Positions 21,022-34,200 of a stretch of 64,000 nt of DNA are shown piece by piece; positions within the stretch are counted from its first letter, which is position 1, and every line of letters begins with the position of its first letter. The notes beneath the pieces were generated by a model, which saw only the letters and a program-made list of their open reading frames with translations, did not search any database and had not been told where the DNA came from. The translations under genes and the position numbers were made by a program. Source of the stretch: Charina bottae (lineage: Eukaryota; Chordata; Lepidosauria; Squamata; Charinaidae); NCBI GenBank assembly GCA_023362775.1, contig JALMGJ010000001.1:90026501-90090500 (forward strand). Direction: 5' to 3'.

Positions 21022-22109
21022 TTTATTATAATCATAATCCATATTATTTTAAATAGTTTTAAGCTACCTTGGCTGTTAAACAGAATCAAAGCAGAAGTGC
21101 TGACTGCTCAATTTGAATCACTTTTTTTTTTTAAAAAAAATCTACAATAGTGGCCAGAACTACTACTTGAACTTCTGCTGCACCTCCTCCATTTCATTTT
21201 GACAAGAATTGTGTGTGGCCCAGCATCTCTCTCACAAATCCCATGGAAATGGATGGATGCACTTGGTGCATTGCTTTCAGAGCCGCCACCTCCTCTCCTC
21301 CTAAAAATATTGCAATTATCCCCCAACTGACTTACATGTTTTATTTTCAACAATTATATTAGTTTTCAAAGGAACTCCCACTCAATCTGTTGTTCATATA
21401 CTACAAAGGCCTCTTTGTCGCTAAGGAGGCTGTCTATTTACCAGCATAAAACATGAAAAAAAATGGTGGGGCAAAATATTCATTATTATTATTAATATTA
21501 ATATTATTAATATTATTTTTCTTTAAAACTGACAAACTCACAATTGCTAAGAAAAGCTGACTGCACAAACGCATTGGGAGGCAAGCAGTGAGCGAGGGCA
21601 TACATGTTTTAAGAACGGCTAAGGAACACCCCTTCTCAAAGAAGAGATGAGCGTGCACAATTACTTGCCCGTTTCCTGCTTTGCTGAAGATGCAAATCAG
21701 TGACAGATCCAGCTGAAACTGAGACTTCAACTCCTTTTCCGTCTTCCCCACCCCGCAGCCAGGTGCCTTCCTTTTGCTCTCCCACCCCCACCCTCAGCCC
21801 TATCAGTAATTTCCTTCTGGGAAAAGAAGCCAGCAACTGATTATAAAAATAAGGATAATCTGTAAAATTTGGCTCAATGGTTCTGTCTTGTCACTTTGCT
21901 GAAATCCAACATTTTTAAAAAAAACCAAAAGGGGAGGAGGGTTTTTTTTTTTGCTCCATATACTACAAGAGCTGAAGAATGGCTGCAAGTTTTTGAGATA
22001 TCAAAAATCTCAGAAAAATATATAATATACATATATATTTATATATATATATCTATATATCTATCTGTATGTCTTATTATTTAAATTTCACATTCCTTTG
22101 AAAAGCGGG
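21022..22109 (-). other. NCOA1: NCOA1 3' UTR (approximate)
   Basis: The sequence after the stop codon at 22110-22112 is AU-rich. It includes an AT microsatellite (22018-22070) and (att)n at 21478-21515. Minus-strand AATAAA hexamers occur at 21340-21345 and 21022-21027, with another at 20513. The exact end is unknown. Confidence 0.4.
22018..22070. repeat. AT-rich microsatellite
   Basis: Imperfect tata/atat repeat with tatc units near the end, inside the probable NCOA1 3' UTR, 40 nt past the stop codon. Confidence 0.8.
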
Positions 22110-22277
22110 CTATTCAGTCAGTAGCTGCTGAAGAAGGCTTTTCTGCTGGGCTTGTGGGGTCTGGGAGGCTGTGGCGCCTTTCTGTGTATCCACGGGGCCA
22201 GGCTGGTTCAGGTAAGGGTCTCCGCCCACCAAGTTGACTGTACACTGCACATCAGCAAACACCTGGACCTGCTGGAC
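22110..22277 (-). CDS. NCOA1: NCOA1 terminal exon (SRC-1a C-terminus)
   Basis: The acceptor is TGTCCTGGCAG|GTC. 55 codons to TAG at 22110-22112 encode V-Q-Q-V-Q-V-F-A-D-V-Q-C-T-V-N-L-V-G-G-D, then Q-K-S-L-L-Q-Q-L-L-T-E. The terminal LXXLL (22119-22133) is the fourth receptor box, present only in the long isoform of human SRC-1. Confidence 0.96.
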   Translation of the reverse strand, partial: VQQVQVFADVQCTVNLVGGDPYLNQPGPVDTQKGATASQTPQAQQKSLLQQLLTE

Positions 22278-25200
22278 CTGCCAGGACACAAGAGAGAGAA
22301 GAGGCTGTTAGCCATACTTGGGAAAAGGCCCCCGGGCAGATGGACTGGGTACTACGGTGAAGTGGAAACTCACTAGAGAATTCCTCTAGCCTGTAGTCAC
22401 CACAGAGAAGGGCTCTTCTGTCTTCTTGCCCTACAAAAAGAAAACCGCTGCACTCATTTGGATCAGAGCTAGGTAAAAGTTCACATCTTCTTGCATTCAA
22501 GACAAGGCGGGCTACCCTGGAGGTTCCAGGGTTGTTGGGGTGGGGGGTGGGGGAAGAGGAGGACAAAATGTGGCAACCTATTCTTCCAAGTCAAAGCTGC
22601 AGAAAGACTCTGAATGCACACATGCAGAGCTGAGGGACTGGCAACCAATCTTGGGAATCCTGGATAAAGGGAAGATGGGAGAATAGTGCCAAGAAGTGGT
22701 AGCCAGTAATATAGAAGAATATATGAAATTAAAAATGGTCTAGGCGTGCTGTAACATTTTAAAATACAATTTCATTGTTACTTAGACCTGCTGTAAGCAA
22801 GCCCATACTTCAGATACATAAATTATGCAAGTCCTGGAAACTGTATATATGGGTATAAACATGTTGTTAGCATTTATTTAGCACATTATTTAAGAGTACA
22901 AAATGTTTCAATTAAAGTACCTTAGATCTAAAAAGTAGGCCAATATCTTTATATTCAGACCAATCTACCTAATAGGCCCATACCTGGGAGTTAGTTCAGA
23001 CAGCAAGAAGAAGAATATTTATCACTAAGCTCGCCTATATATACAAACTCATGCAAATTTGTTTCCGCAGGCTGTCTATTTAGCAACTTCCCTGTGAAGA
23101 AGTCTACAAATGTTGACTGCCTCCAAAATAAACTTAATCTTTAAATAGATATGCTTCAACTATTGAATTTTTATTGTAAACTGCTTCAAGAATTGTTTAA
23201 ATAGGAAGCAGTTTACATACGTTTCAGGTAAATAAATGAATGAATGAATGTATACATTGCCTCACTGTATACATGTCATTTCTGCTCCAAAGTCAGTGTG
23301 AGTGTCCACATTGTTGAAATTCTGTTTTCACTGCAAAGAAACATTAAAGGCTGAAATCTGAGGTCTATTTCCAGAGTAAGCATTTCCATCTGGAGCTGAA
23401 CACAGATCGTCTGCTTCAAATACAATCTACCCATCTAATTGGAGCTGGCCAAAAGGGTACCCTGCAACTAACCCTCCGGGATGTTAGGAGAGAGGATGTT
23501 AGAGGCAGGTCCTCTTGGCTGCAGCCCCCCATTCTGGATTTTATAATTTTGGGGATTATTGTGTTTTACTGTTTATACAGTGCAATATCCTTCTCTTCCT
23601 CCCAAGAGCCTTGAAAGCCTCTCAGTCTTAATAAAAAGTCTCCCCCAACTGGTACTTTATGTACTGGATTATAATTCCCATCACTGTTAACAGCATACTA
23701 TTTTTGGAGGGCACCAAGTTAGGAAAGATTATTTTTTAAACAGTACTGATAAAAGTACTTCTTAATTTATAGGTGTGCCTGAATATGAAGCCTGCATAAT
23801 TTGGAGCATTGCTAGTGTTACTTCTCTGATCTCATTCCTGGTCACAAATTAATCTCACAGACCCATATGTCTATGCAAGCATTATTTTTATTTTATTTAT
23901 TTATTTTCTACCCCACCTTTATTTATTTTTTTATAAATAACTCAAGGCTGCGAACATACCTAATACTCCTTCCTCCTCCTATTTTCCCCACAACAACAAC
24001 CCTGTGAGGTGAGTTGGGCTGAGAGAGAGTGACTGGCCCAAGGTCACCCAGACGGCTTTCATGCCTAAGGCGGGACTAGAACTCCCAGTCTCCTGGTTTC
24101 TAGCCCGTTGCCTTAACCACTAGACCAAACTGGCTCTCATAAGTTGAAACTCTGGCATATAGAGGTTGTCAAACAAACAAACAAACAAAAAAACCTTTGG
24201 GATCATTCATGGAAGTGTCAAACAGATGAATGAAGGAATAGTAGATATAGTAGTTGTGGTTATCACATGCCATTATGCTTTGACACCCTACCCATTTGCT
24301 TCAGATGGGTTTAGACAGCACCAACTCTTTGCATAAAGAATAAACAGGTAATATAATAAACATCAAGATTCAAGTTTACCATTTTTCATCCATTATTGAA
24401 ATACAAAAGAGTTTCATGGACTCAGAAGTAGTTTTTCTAACCTCCTCTGTCTTTATGTAGGGCTTTGCTTTCTTCCTTAGACTTTAGTGAAGAATCTCCA
24501 TGTGTTTGGAACAGCGATATGCCAAGAAACTGGCTAGATTCATACAATGTGCGACACCAAAATCAAATTAACTATATTATGTTACAGTTGATATGTGAAC
24601 CCAACCATTGATTATAAAATGGCATGCTTGTATGCACTAGGAAAATTAGAATACGTCATTATTTTTTGTGCAATCTGTGCATGTCTCTGCTATTTAATAC
24701 CTGGCACTGTATATTGCAGAAACACATTCCTGAAAGGATTTCAAACTGTGAATAATAAAACTAATATCATAATGGATGCTTCAAACAGTTATGATAAAGG
24801 ACTAGTTAGCTCAGGAGATTGTGCTGAATCTTGCTGAAGATAATAAAGGTATCTGATAACTTTACCATTTGCTTACACCAGCTTTTTCCAACCTGGTGTC
24901 ATATAGGAATCTTGTAATTAGAACTTCCAACCAACAGGGAGCCATCAAGTTGGGAAAGGCTGTCTTATATTGTTTTTAAGCCACAAAAGAACTCTGAAAA
25001 ATCCTTCTTTAAAAAGACCCCACTCATAAAAAATGTCAGTTGGTCAAATCAATTCCATGAAAAAACATTTAAAAAAATATTTGGATTATTAATTCATTTA
25101 AAATATGATGGCAAGGATTGGTTTTAAAATAGCACTTCTAATAAACCATCATTCAAAGATCTGATAATTTTCATTCCACTTTTACATCTGACATTTTGGG

Positions 25201-28200
25201 CCTTCTTTTAAGCAGCAGCAGCTAGAATTTTGAGATCCATTTCAGTTTGGTTGCTGCCTAAAACTGCTTTATCTGTTCTAATGGGTGATCTTATGTTGGA
25301 AGAAAGCCAAGAAGGAGACATGTCTCCGTTTGGAGACATGAAATGCGATTCTTGTTTTCCATTTCATCAAGTGTAGGTGATGCCGTGAAAGTGCTGAACT
25401 GGTAATCTGGGATTCATAATAGATACATGAAGGCTAATAAACTGAAACTCAATCTTGGCAAAATAGAACTTACTGTTGGTCAACAGAGCATCTATCCTGG
25501 AAATTGGGGTGTGTTTCACTCCTGCATTAAGGAACAGTTTTCAACCTGAAGATGCTACCTGTCATTTTAATTATGCTTATGCTTATGGTGGTTTTTCAAT
25601 AGCTTTCCCATAGATATCTACATATTAGTTAGATTATTGCATAATGTTGTTTGTTATGATCACCCCTGAAGAGAGTAGGAAATTGCAGTTAGTGCAAAAT
25701 GACAGCAGGATTCCTAATGGAGATTGGGCATATGGAGCTAATCCCAGTCTCCAACAGCAGCACCGACTTCCAAGCTTCTGATCTTTAAAGTTTTCCTTGT
25801 GACCAGGTCCCCCTGCTCAGATGTTAAGATCCTCACCAGAGACTGTTCTGCAGGCTTCTGCGTTGTCTAAGATGGATGGCCTTCTCTGCTGCAGTCCCTT
25901 ATCTCCAGAATGCTCTCCTCGGCTAGGCTTACTTAGTGCTGACTGTATTTTGAGTTCAGGATGAAACTTGAAAACTCAAATTAAATTTTAGAGTGTTATA
26001 AATGAGAATTTTAGGTGGCATTGCTCTTCTAGCTATCAGTTTTCATCATTTATTGCATTTGCTATTACTGGTAAGAACTATTGATTCTAGTGACCTTATA
26101 GGAACTGGTAGGTCTGCCTGACTCAAGAGTACAGATCCAGTTTTAGCTTTTACCTCTTATAGGTTTTCCAGCATCACTTGTTCTGCTAAGAACAATTCTT
26201 GTGTCCTGATGTATCATAAGCCAGATTTATAGCCAAGATAAAGGGCTTTGTTTTTGTTTTCTTGAGATTTAGAAAGGGCATGTCTGATTTTGCAAAACAG
26301 GAAAGAGAAATTTGTTGGTTACAAAAAATACTATAAATAAAATCAGTATGCCCCTCTTCTACCGAGAGCAGCTCCAAAGCCATACAGCAGGACAAGGTGC
26401 AAAGGAGCTAGCACAGGAGCCACTGTCTGAAAAATCAGAAGAATCTTCCTGGGTTAGGTTTTTGCATTGCTTCTATCACCTCTTTGATCATGGAAATTTG
26501 CAGGGGCTCAAACACAGAATTATCACGCAACATTAGATGAAAATAAACAAACTGCTTGCCAGTATGCCACAATGCAAATCCAAGAACGTGTAAAGGATGC
26601 TCACTTCCAATCAATGCAATTCTAAGCCAGGCAGCTTTTGGGAAGCTTTTTGGAACTGAATTGGCTCCGTTGTTTGTGACCAGAATCCTACTGCCTCTCT
26701 GAGAATATTCTCAGAGGCAATACAAGGCAACCATTCTAAACTTTCCCAACAGAGTTCTGCCTTAGGAATGTCTTACTGACCTGTGCTCCATCTGCTTCTG
26801 TTTTCAAAAGATCAGAGGAAAGCTGGTTGCAATAAAGGCCTGTGGGTCTGAGAGACGGATCGTTTACCTGAAAGCAACATCAACAACAACAACAAGTCAT
26901 CAGCACAAGATGAGAAATTAGAAATTGTTGGATAGCCTTGTCAGAGGAGGAGGGAGATAAATGAAAAGTCAAAATCAAAGGGAGATACAGATGTCAGCTA
27001 AAGTGACCAATTCACTACAAGCATCAGCTTTCCATGGCTTGTGGAAAGCTTTGCATATGGTGTCTGGACAGAAAAGAGAAGTTGGGACAGTGCTTGATAA
27101 CTCAGTGAAAAAGATATCCCTTGATCAAAACATCAACAGTGTTTCCTGTTTTAAACACAATCAGCACCTCAGCTTGGAGAAGCTTACTCATGTATTTATT
27201 ATGGTGATTTTATGCCCCTTCAAACTGGCCAACTCTAAGAAGCTTACAAAAATTATTAAAATATAGCAAAACAAAATGGAGAGGAAACAGCCTGGAAGAC
27301 TTTCTTTGACCCTGAAAGCATTTTTGCACCATGGGAGTTAAACAGCTCAAACACTTCCTCCTTGCTGTTTATATCTATGTCTTTGTGTGCTGAATATGAA
27401 AGGGAAGCATGCAGTGAGTGAGTCTGCTGGGCAGATTTTACATTTGCTTTACAAGCCTGACAAGACCAAGAGCACCTTAAATCCTCAAATGTGAACTCCT
27501 GAATTCCTAATATGTAAACTGAGCTTTTTCTACCCTCACCCCTAGACTAAGATACGCTATGAGGCAAAAGCTGAAAAACATTAGAACATGGAACATTCAT
27601 GTCATGTTATCTTGGAATCTACTAAATACTTGGCAGCAGAACTGGATCTGATGTCTTGAACATCTAAAAACACTACAGTAAGGAATAGGAAGACAGCAAT
27701 GGGTAGAGAGTACAGCGATCAGATTTCCAAGGCTAAAAACCAGGACACACTAATCTAGACATATTTACATATTTATTAAAGTTAATCCATAACCTCAAGT
27801 ACTTACAGTATGTAGGTGCAATTAGGACTATCCTACTTGGACTGGCCCTAACATCCAGATGACCACTAGATTACAGCAAAGAGATAAAACTTTAGCTCTG
27901 CTGCCATCTAATGGTTATCTGGATTTTTGCAGCTGAGATATGTAGGTGCAATGAGCAGCAAATGTGGACATTGTTTCCCATTCTGTGACTCATAAAAGTA
28001 CGTTGCCACTCCCACCACTCAAGGCTACTGCTGCTTGTGTTGGCCAACAGGATGGGTTTCTGGAGACCAGCACGTTTTCCTGATTTGAGGAGGTGGGCCC
28101 ACCATTTAAGGTCTCTCCCCCCAAAATGGGACATCTGGTCACCCTAATAGGGAAGGGAGTTCAGCATTTCTTCTGGCCTTCCGCTTTTCTCCAGTCTCCC

Positions 28201-31200
28201 AGCAGTTTTCTCCCTCTTGGCGGAAGAGGAAAAATGGCTCTTCCCTTCTGCCCTGCAAAGGGCACCCTGTCCTTGTTGTTTTGCAGCTATTTGTCGGTTA
28301 TTCAGTTTACCCCCAAGCATCTAATCTGCAAGAATTCATAGGCCTGACACTGCAATAGTCACTGTTTGCTGGGGCTTCTTTCTCACTTAAAATGGAGTTC
28401 TGACCTCGGGGCAAATCAAATGTGAGCACTTTAGTGTGATACTCATGTTCTTTATTTATAGAAAAAAACACCAACATATTGAGAGAACTATTTGGCTAAG
28501 TCCACAGGAGAAGAAGGGGACGCATCTGGGTACACTGACCTGCTCAGAGCACAGCTGGTTCATGCCAGGCATCTGCAATGAGTTCATTGGCATTTGACCA
28601 GCCATTGGGTTCATATTCTGGGCACTGGCATTTCCTCCAGCCATGGAGACTGTGATGCTCATGTTGTTGTACATTCCCTGCTGAGCCGAGGGGGGCTGGG
28701 TCTGCCCAGCCTGGCCATATACACTGCATTTGAAAGAATGAGGAACAGGAATTACACACAGGGATGGGCTTCATTCTGAAGCAGCTCAGCTTCAAAACCA
28801 TGTTGATGTACAGCAGACAAATTACACTCTCGTATTATTCTCAGATTTATGCAAATCCCCTGTAAGATTCCTTCCGTATCAGTTCAGAAGAACAAAACTG
28901 GTAGGTCCGTCCAAAACAGACTTGTTAGAATCTAGTTGAAATGCTGATTTAAAGTGTTTTCCTAACTTGAATAAATAAAAGATTTTAAAAAAGGATGGAG
29001 AGAGAAAAGGAGAGAGGAAAATCATTTCTGAATTATGTGATGCCATTCAGAAAATATTAGTAACAGCAATCTGATCAGTCCAACCCAAAAAATGTTTGGA
29101 GAATTACCAGGATACCAACCAACTGAGAAGCAAAAATTATGTGGATGGAAGTTTAGCTGCTTACAGGATTCAAGGATTGTGCAACTGTGTGCTCTGGGGA
29201 ATGGAGCATCAAGGTAGTTCATCACCTTGCATACTCACTGCAAACTGTTGACCAGGCAGGGGGGTGTGGTCAAAAAAAATACCAAAAAAGCTTTGCTAAG
29301 TGTTGGTATTCGAAGGTTAAGCTATGGAGCATCTGTATTTGAAAATTAGGCTTACTTGTTGTTCCCCATGGTTCCTTGCTGCCAGGTCTTCATATCAGGT
29401 GACTGATACCCGGGTGTGGGTGGGGCAGACTGGAGCATGGGGCTCTGGGACGGAGGGATCTGAGGGGACATCAAGGGACTACTAGGACTGAGTGATGGGG
29501 CAAAAGCCGCCTCACCTTGCTGACCCATTCCTGAAAACAACAACAAAAAAGGGTAATTGGATTAATTCACAGGATGATGGCAACCACAAGATTTTATGCT
29601 GTTTCATTCATTTATAAGTTTTATGCTTGATTTATTCAAATCAGTCTTGGATTAAACTTGGAGCATGATACAGAAGTAGCTACCCATTAACAAGAGGTTG
29701 GGGGATGTAATCATTCTGGAGTGGGTTGGAGATGGTGAAGATACTCATTTTTTTAAATCTCACGTATGCACCTTTTCAGACAAAGGGCTGTATTTGGCTT
29801 TTGAGTGCTCTGTCAGTTCTAATTAAATGTAATGAATTAAATTTACCTTAGTGTAAACCAAATTAAGTATAGTTCATAAGATTTTGTATTTCTCCCTCAT
29901 GTCATGTTTAAGACTGCAGTTTTTGGAGTGGCTACGGAAACCACACACAATGATTTTGGGATCTGCATGCAGCTTTAAGTTGTACATCCCTCTTTTAAGT
30001 TCAGTGTTACTTCTCATCTAATGGGTATTGCAGGACTATCAAGTACTACAAACATCCCAGAAGTGTTTCACCAGAGACAACAGGGAATGAGCAGGCACAT
30101 TAGGTACAACGGTGTCTCTCTTTTAAGTCATTTTTAACTTTCTGGACAAATTCTTCTATCTCTAGCCAGAAACAGCCTCTGAACATGTCAGAATCCTCAC
30201 ATTCCAAAGTTGTGTCCAATGACTGAACTGCCACTTTCTTCCCCATTCAGCAAGTCACAATGGAGTAAGTAATTTCCCTTAAAGGGTGCTGCCTGAGACA
30301 CACCTGATCCGGAATACTGGAATATGTTCTGTTGCATCTGTGGGTTCATATTGGAGCCAAACTGTCCTCCGACGCTTCCCATCATCCCTCTGTTCACCAT
30401 GCTGCTACGACTGGCCAATGCCACTTCGGGGTTCGGCGCCAGCTGCGAGAAAGGGCTGGTGGAGGTAGGGGGGTTTCCTGGATTCGTACCATAGTTGGGG
30501 GGGAAGGGGAACTGCTGTGGGGGAGCCTGTGGGAGGCGCCCAGCCGCCAGCTGCACAGGGACCCCAGCTGAGGGAGGAAGGTTGTTCCCAAAGCTTTGCT
30601 GCTGTCTCATCAGCATGGCTCTCTGCTGCATTAGTTGCCTCTGTCGATGCTGCTGGCTGTAAAGTTCACGGTGACGCTGAGCCAACATCTGTGCATTCAG
30701 AGGGGGCTGAGGAGGAGGAGGAGGAAGAAGAAAACACAACAGTGATGATGGTATTCAGGTGAAAAGCCAGACAACCCCCCCAAAAGCTTGGACGTATCAA
30801 GCGTTTTGTTAAGGAACTTTCACAAAGCTCTCATTCACATTCCTCAATACCCAGTTCCCCACCATTTCTCACGCCCCTTTATCCAAAAATGCAGGGAAAG
30901 GGGAGCCAACAGTAGTGATATAGCACACATTACCTTGTGCGTAGAAGCAAAAAAAAGCTACTGATAAAAACATTAGTATGAATATATGCTTGTTTTAGGA
31001 CCTGATGCTTGCACTGAATAATCAAAACAGCTCAACCAAGTGAGCCAAACTATGGAGGTACAGATGGAAGGTATAAATATTCCTTCCCCCATGGCTCTTT
31101 TTCTTACTTATTCACAATCTCTTATTTGCTCATGAACTATTTTAGACCACTTAATTACCTGGATTTTGCTACAGCGGAATAGCAATGGTCCTTAAACCCT

Positions 31201-34200
31201 ATGGTTAAATGGAGGTTCCAGGTATGGAGATCATGCACCTCTATTCAGGAAACGGAATACAGGGAACTGCAATTGCTATCATGCTCTGCTTGAGGACGTT
31301 TATGAAAAGCTACTTTATACCATTAGGCTCATTCTGTCACTGAACTCTGTACCCATGAAGATTTAATATATTATAGACCTCAGCAACTCCTCAGGGAGAC
31401 TGGGAAAATGAACCAATAATATCTGGAAACATAGCAAGAATGGCAGACCCAAGCCATTGATCAACGCCTCTCATTACTGGAGTAAAAATGCTGGAGCGGG
31501 AGTTTAGCCCCCTCTGGTAAGAAAAAAAACATGAACAATGCTCTGCTGCTTCGTCATTTGAAGAACCTAACCCAAGGAAGGGTTATTTCAGAGCATCTTT
31601 ACTGCAAACCAGAGGGGTCTCTCTTGTCCAGCTATAATGTAAAGAATTGCAAAGAAATATGCCAGCTTTCTGGTTCTTAGTGCAGTTGTTAGCTTGAAAA
31701 AAGAGGGAGTGGAGAAGCATCAGCTGTTCCTACTTCTACCAGTGCTTGCCTAGAAGAACAGCTGCTGTTGGTCTCTATCACTATGGTCACTCACTCCTTT
31801 ATAACCCAATATTTTATTGCTCTCAAGCCTGTCTCTCCTCCAAACAGCCTGCTTTGAAAATCTCCCCAAGAGAGTAACCCAGCATAAGGGGGGTGGGAGG
31901 TACCAGGTTGGGGAAATTTCCCCTAAACTTTGCTAACAAGGACTCTGAGCTAGGATAGACTGGGGATTCTGCCTTTCAGGAGCAGCCAAACAGATGTCCC
32001 AGTGAAATAAGGATGATGGTGACACCCACTCTTTTTTTACAAATAAACAGTACAACCACACTTGAGTTAACCTGTACTGTTCTGATCACTGTATTTCAAA
32101 AAGGATTATCAGAGGTGGAAGAAATAAATAATCAAGGAACTGGAAAACGTCCTTATGAGGTATTACAAAACTTGGGGCTCTATAGCTAATAAAAGAAGTA
32201 AGTTAAAGGAATGATATGGATAACCCTAACCCTCTGACTGTCCTGCTAGGATGAATACTTTAAAAAGTCTTGCTGCATCACACAGATTTCAAAGTCTGCT
32301 TTCATCTGTTGAACTCTACAATATAGTTCTACCTGGAACAGATCTTCTCACCATGCTGGGTTGGAAGGTTAATTCTGCTTTGTCCAGGCTTTTCCAGAAT
32401 GTATATAATTCTACATGATCCTAAAATAACAAATTGCTAAACCAACAAGGCCTAATTCTAGAAGGCAGGTTTCCCTAATCCGGTGCCTTCCAGCTGGTTG
32501 GGCTTCACTTTCCATAATTCCCATGCAGCATGGCCAAAGTTTCCTACCAAGCAAATGCCTCTCACGTAGGCAAAATAAAATATGAAAAAGCATATGAACT
32601 GTCTTGCTTAACCTGTTAAATCCTGATAGGGCTCAATCCCAAAAATGCTAATCCGTTTCAGTGACCCAGAACAAGAAAAATATGCATTACATTTATTCTC
32701 AAATAAAGCTTTTTGTGCATTCTGAGCAGATGGCAAATCCATGCTGCAAAATAAAGCACACACTCAAATGCTCTTTTCCACCAGCAGAGTGATCCCTAAA
32801 ATCACTTTCTCTGGTCAGTTCATGATCTGGTCCCAAGAGAGAGCAATTTATAAGCCTGTTTAGCCTTAGATTAGCTGCATCGTGCCCTGGGATGCTTGTG
32901 CACAAGATCAGTATAGGACTGTGCAGTTTGATTACTCGAACACCTTGCATACTGGGTGGGGTGGAAACAAAATCTACCAGACAGTCTGAAGTCAGATAAC
33001 TTATCACTGAACCAATCATAATTTCTGACTGTAGAGAAAGTACCTTTGGCACAAAACACCATGGAGGTCCACACTCAGCAGAAACAGTCCTAGTAACCAC
33101 AAGAGGGACAGGGATAGAAGGAGGCTCCCAGCATTTACCTGAGGTGTGATCTGCTGCTGCATGCCTGCCCTTATGCCGATACCACCTGGAGGATTCCCTG
33201 CAAATTGGTTTAGAATAGCCTGCCGATTTTGGTGTATCATCTAGAGACAAAGAAACAAGGAGACTTGGTGTTCTACAAATTGCACTGCACACCTCACCCA
33301 TTCCCTTAGTCAACAAAACTTGCTACATAAATCAAGGTCAGCTGGCTGTTTGCATAATACAAGACTGGGGAACCTGCATCTCTTTAGCTATCGCTGATCT
33401 AAAGCATCCAGCATCTCATACCATTGCCCGTACTGGCTTAGATAGCTGGGAGATGTAGTGCAGCAATGTCTAGAGAGCCATAGATTTTCTTTTTTGATTT
33501 TCAGAGCATCTACAGTGGTGGTGAGAAGGGAGACTGTAGAGAGAAGAAGAAAGAGGTAACCACTCTGATATCTAAAGATACCAGATTTTTAGAAAGGGGA
33601 GATTATGAAAAGGAAAGTATGATGTAACCTTAGAGAGAGGGTAAAATATAAATGCATTTATAAATGTTGTCAAAAAGATCGGAAGCCGCTTCTTTATAAT
33701 ATTTTTTCTTTTCTTTTTTCTTTCTTAAAAAGGTAAAGGTTCCCCCTGCACATTTGTGCAGTCATCTCTGACTCTAGGGGCCGGTGCTCATCTCCGTTTG
33801 TTAGCCGAAGAGCCAGCGTTGTCCGAAGACACTATTCTTCCTTGTTTTCTTTCTTTTCTAATATTTGTATTGTTTTGATCTTGTTAAAAAAAAATTCAAT
33901 AAAAATTATATTAAAAAAAAATAAAGATATCAGATCTAAAGATGCCAGATATAGGAATAAATGCCAGAAGAGTTGGTTAGTTGCTTACATGCTAAAGGAA
34001 AGGCCAGGACTAAGAGGACAAATTGTTCCTGAAAGAATTAGGAACATGTTTGTGCAGGCCAAGACAAGTAAGAGTTTGCCGTATGTAAGAAACTTGCCCA
34101 AGTAGCTGCTCAAGCATTTCCTAAACAGCCACAAGCTTAGTAGAAAATGAATGTATCCTTTGACTGATGGAAAAGAAGTCGGAGTACTTCAGCTTGGCCA

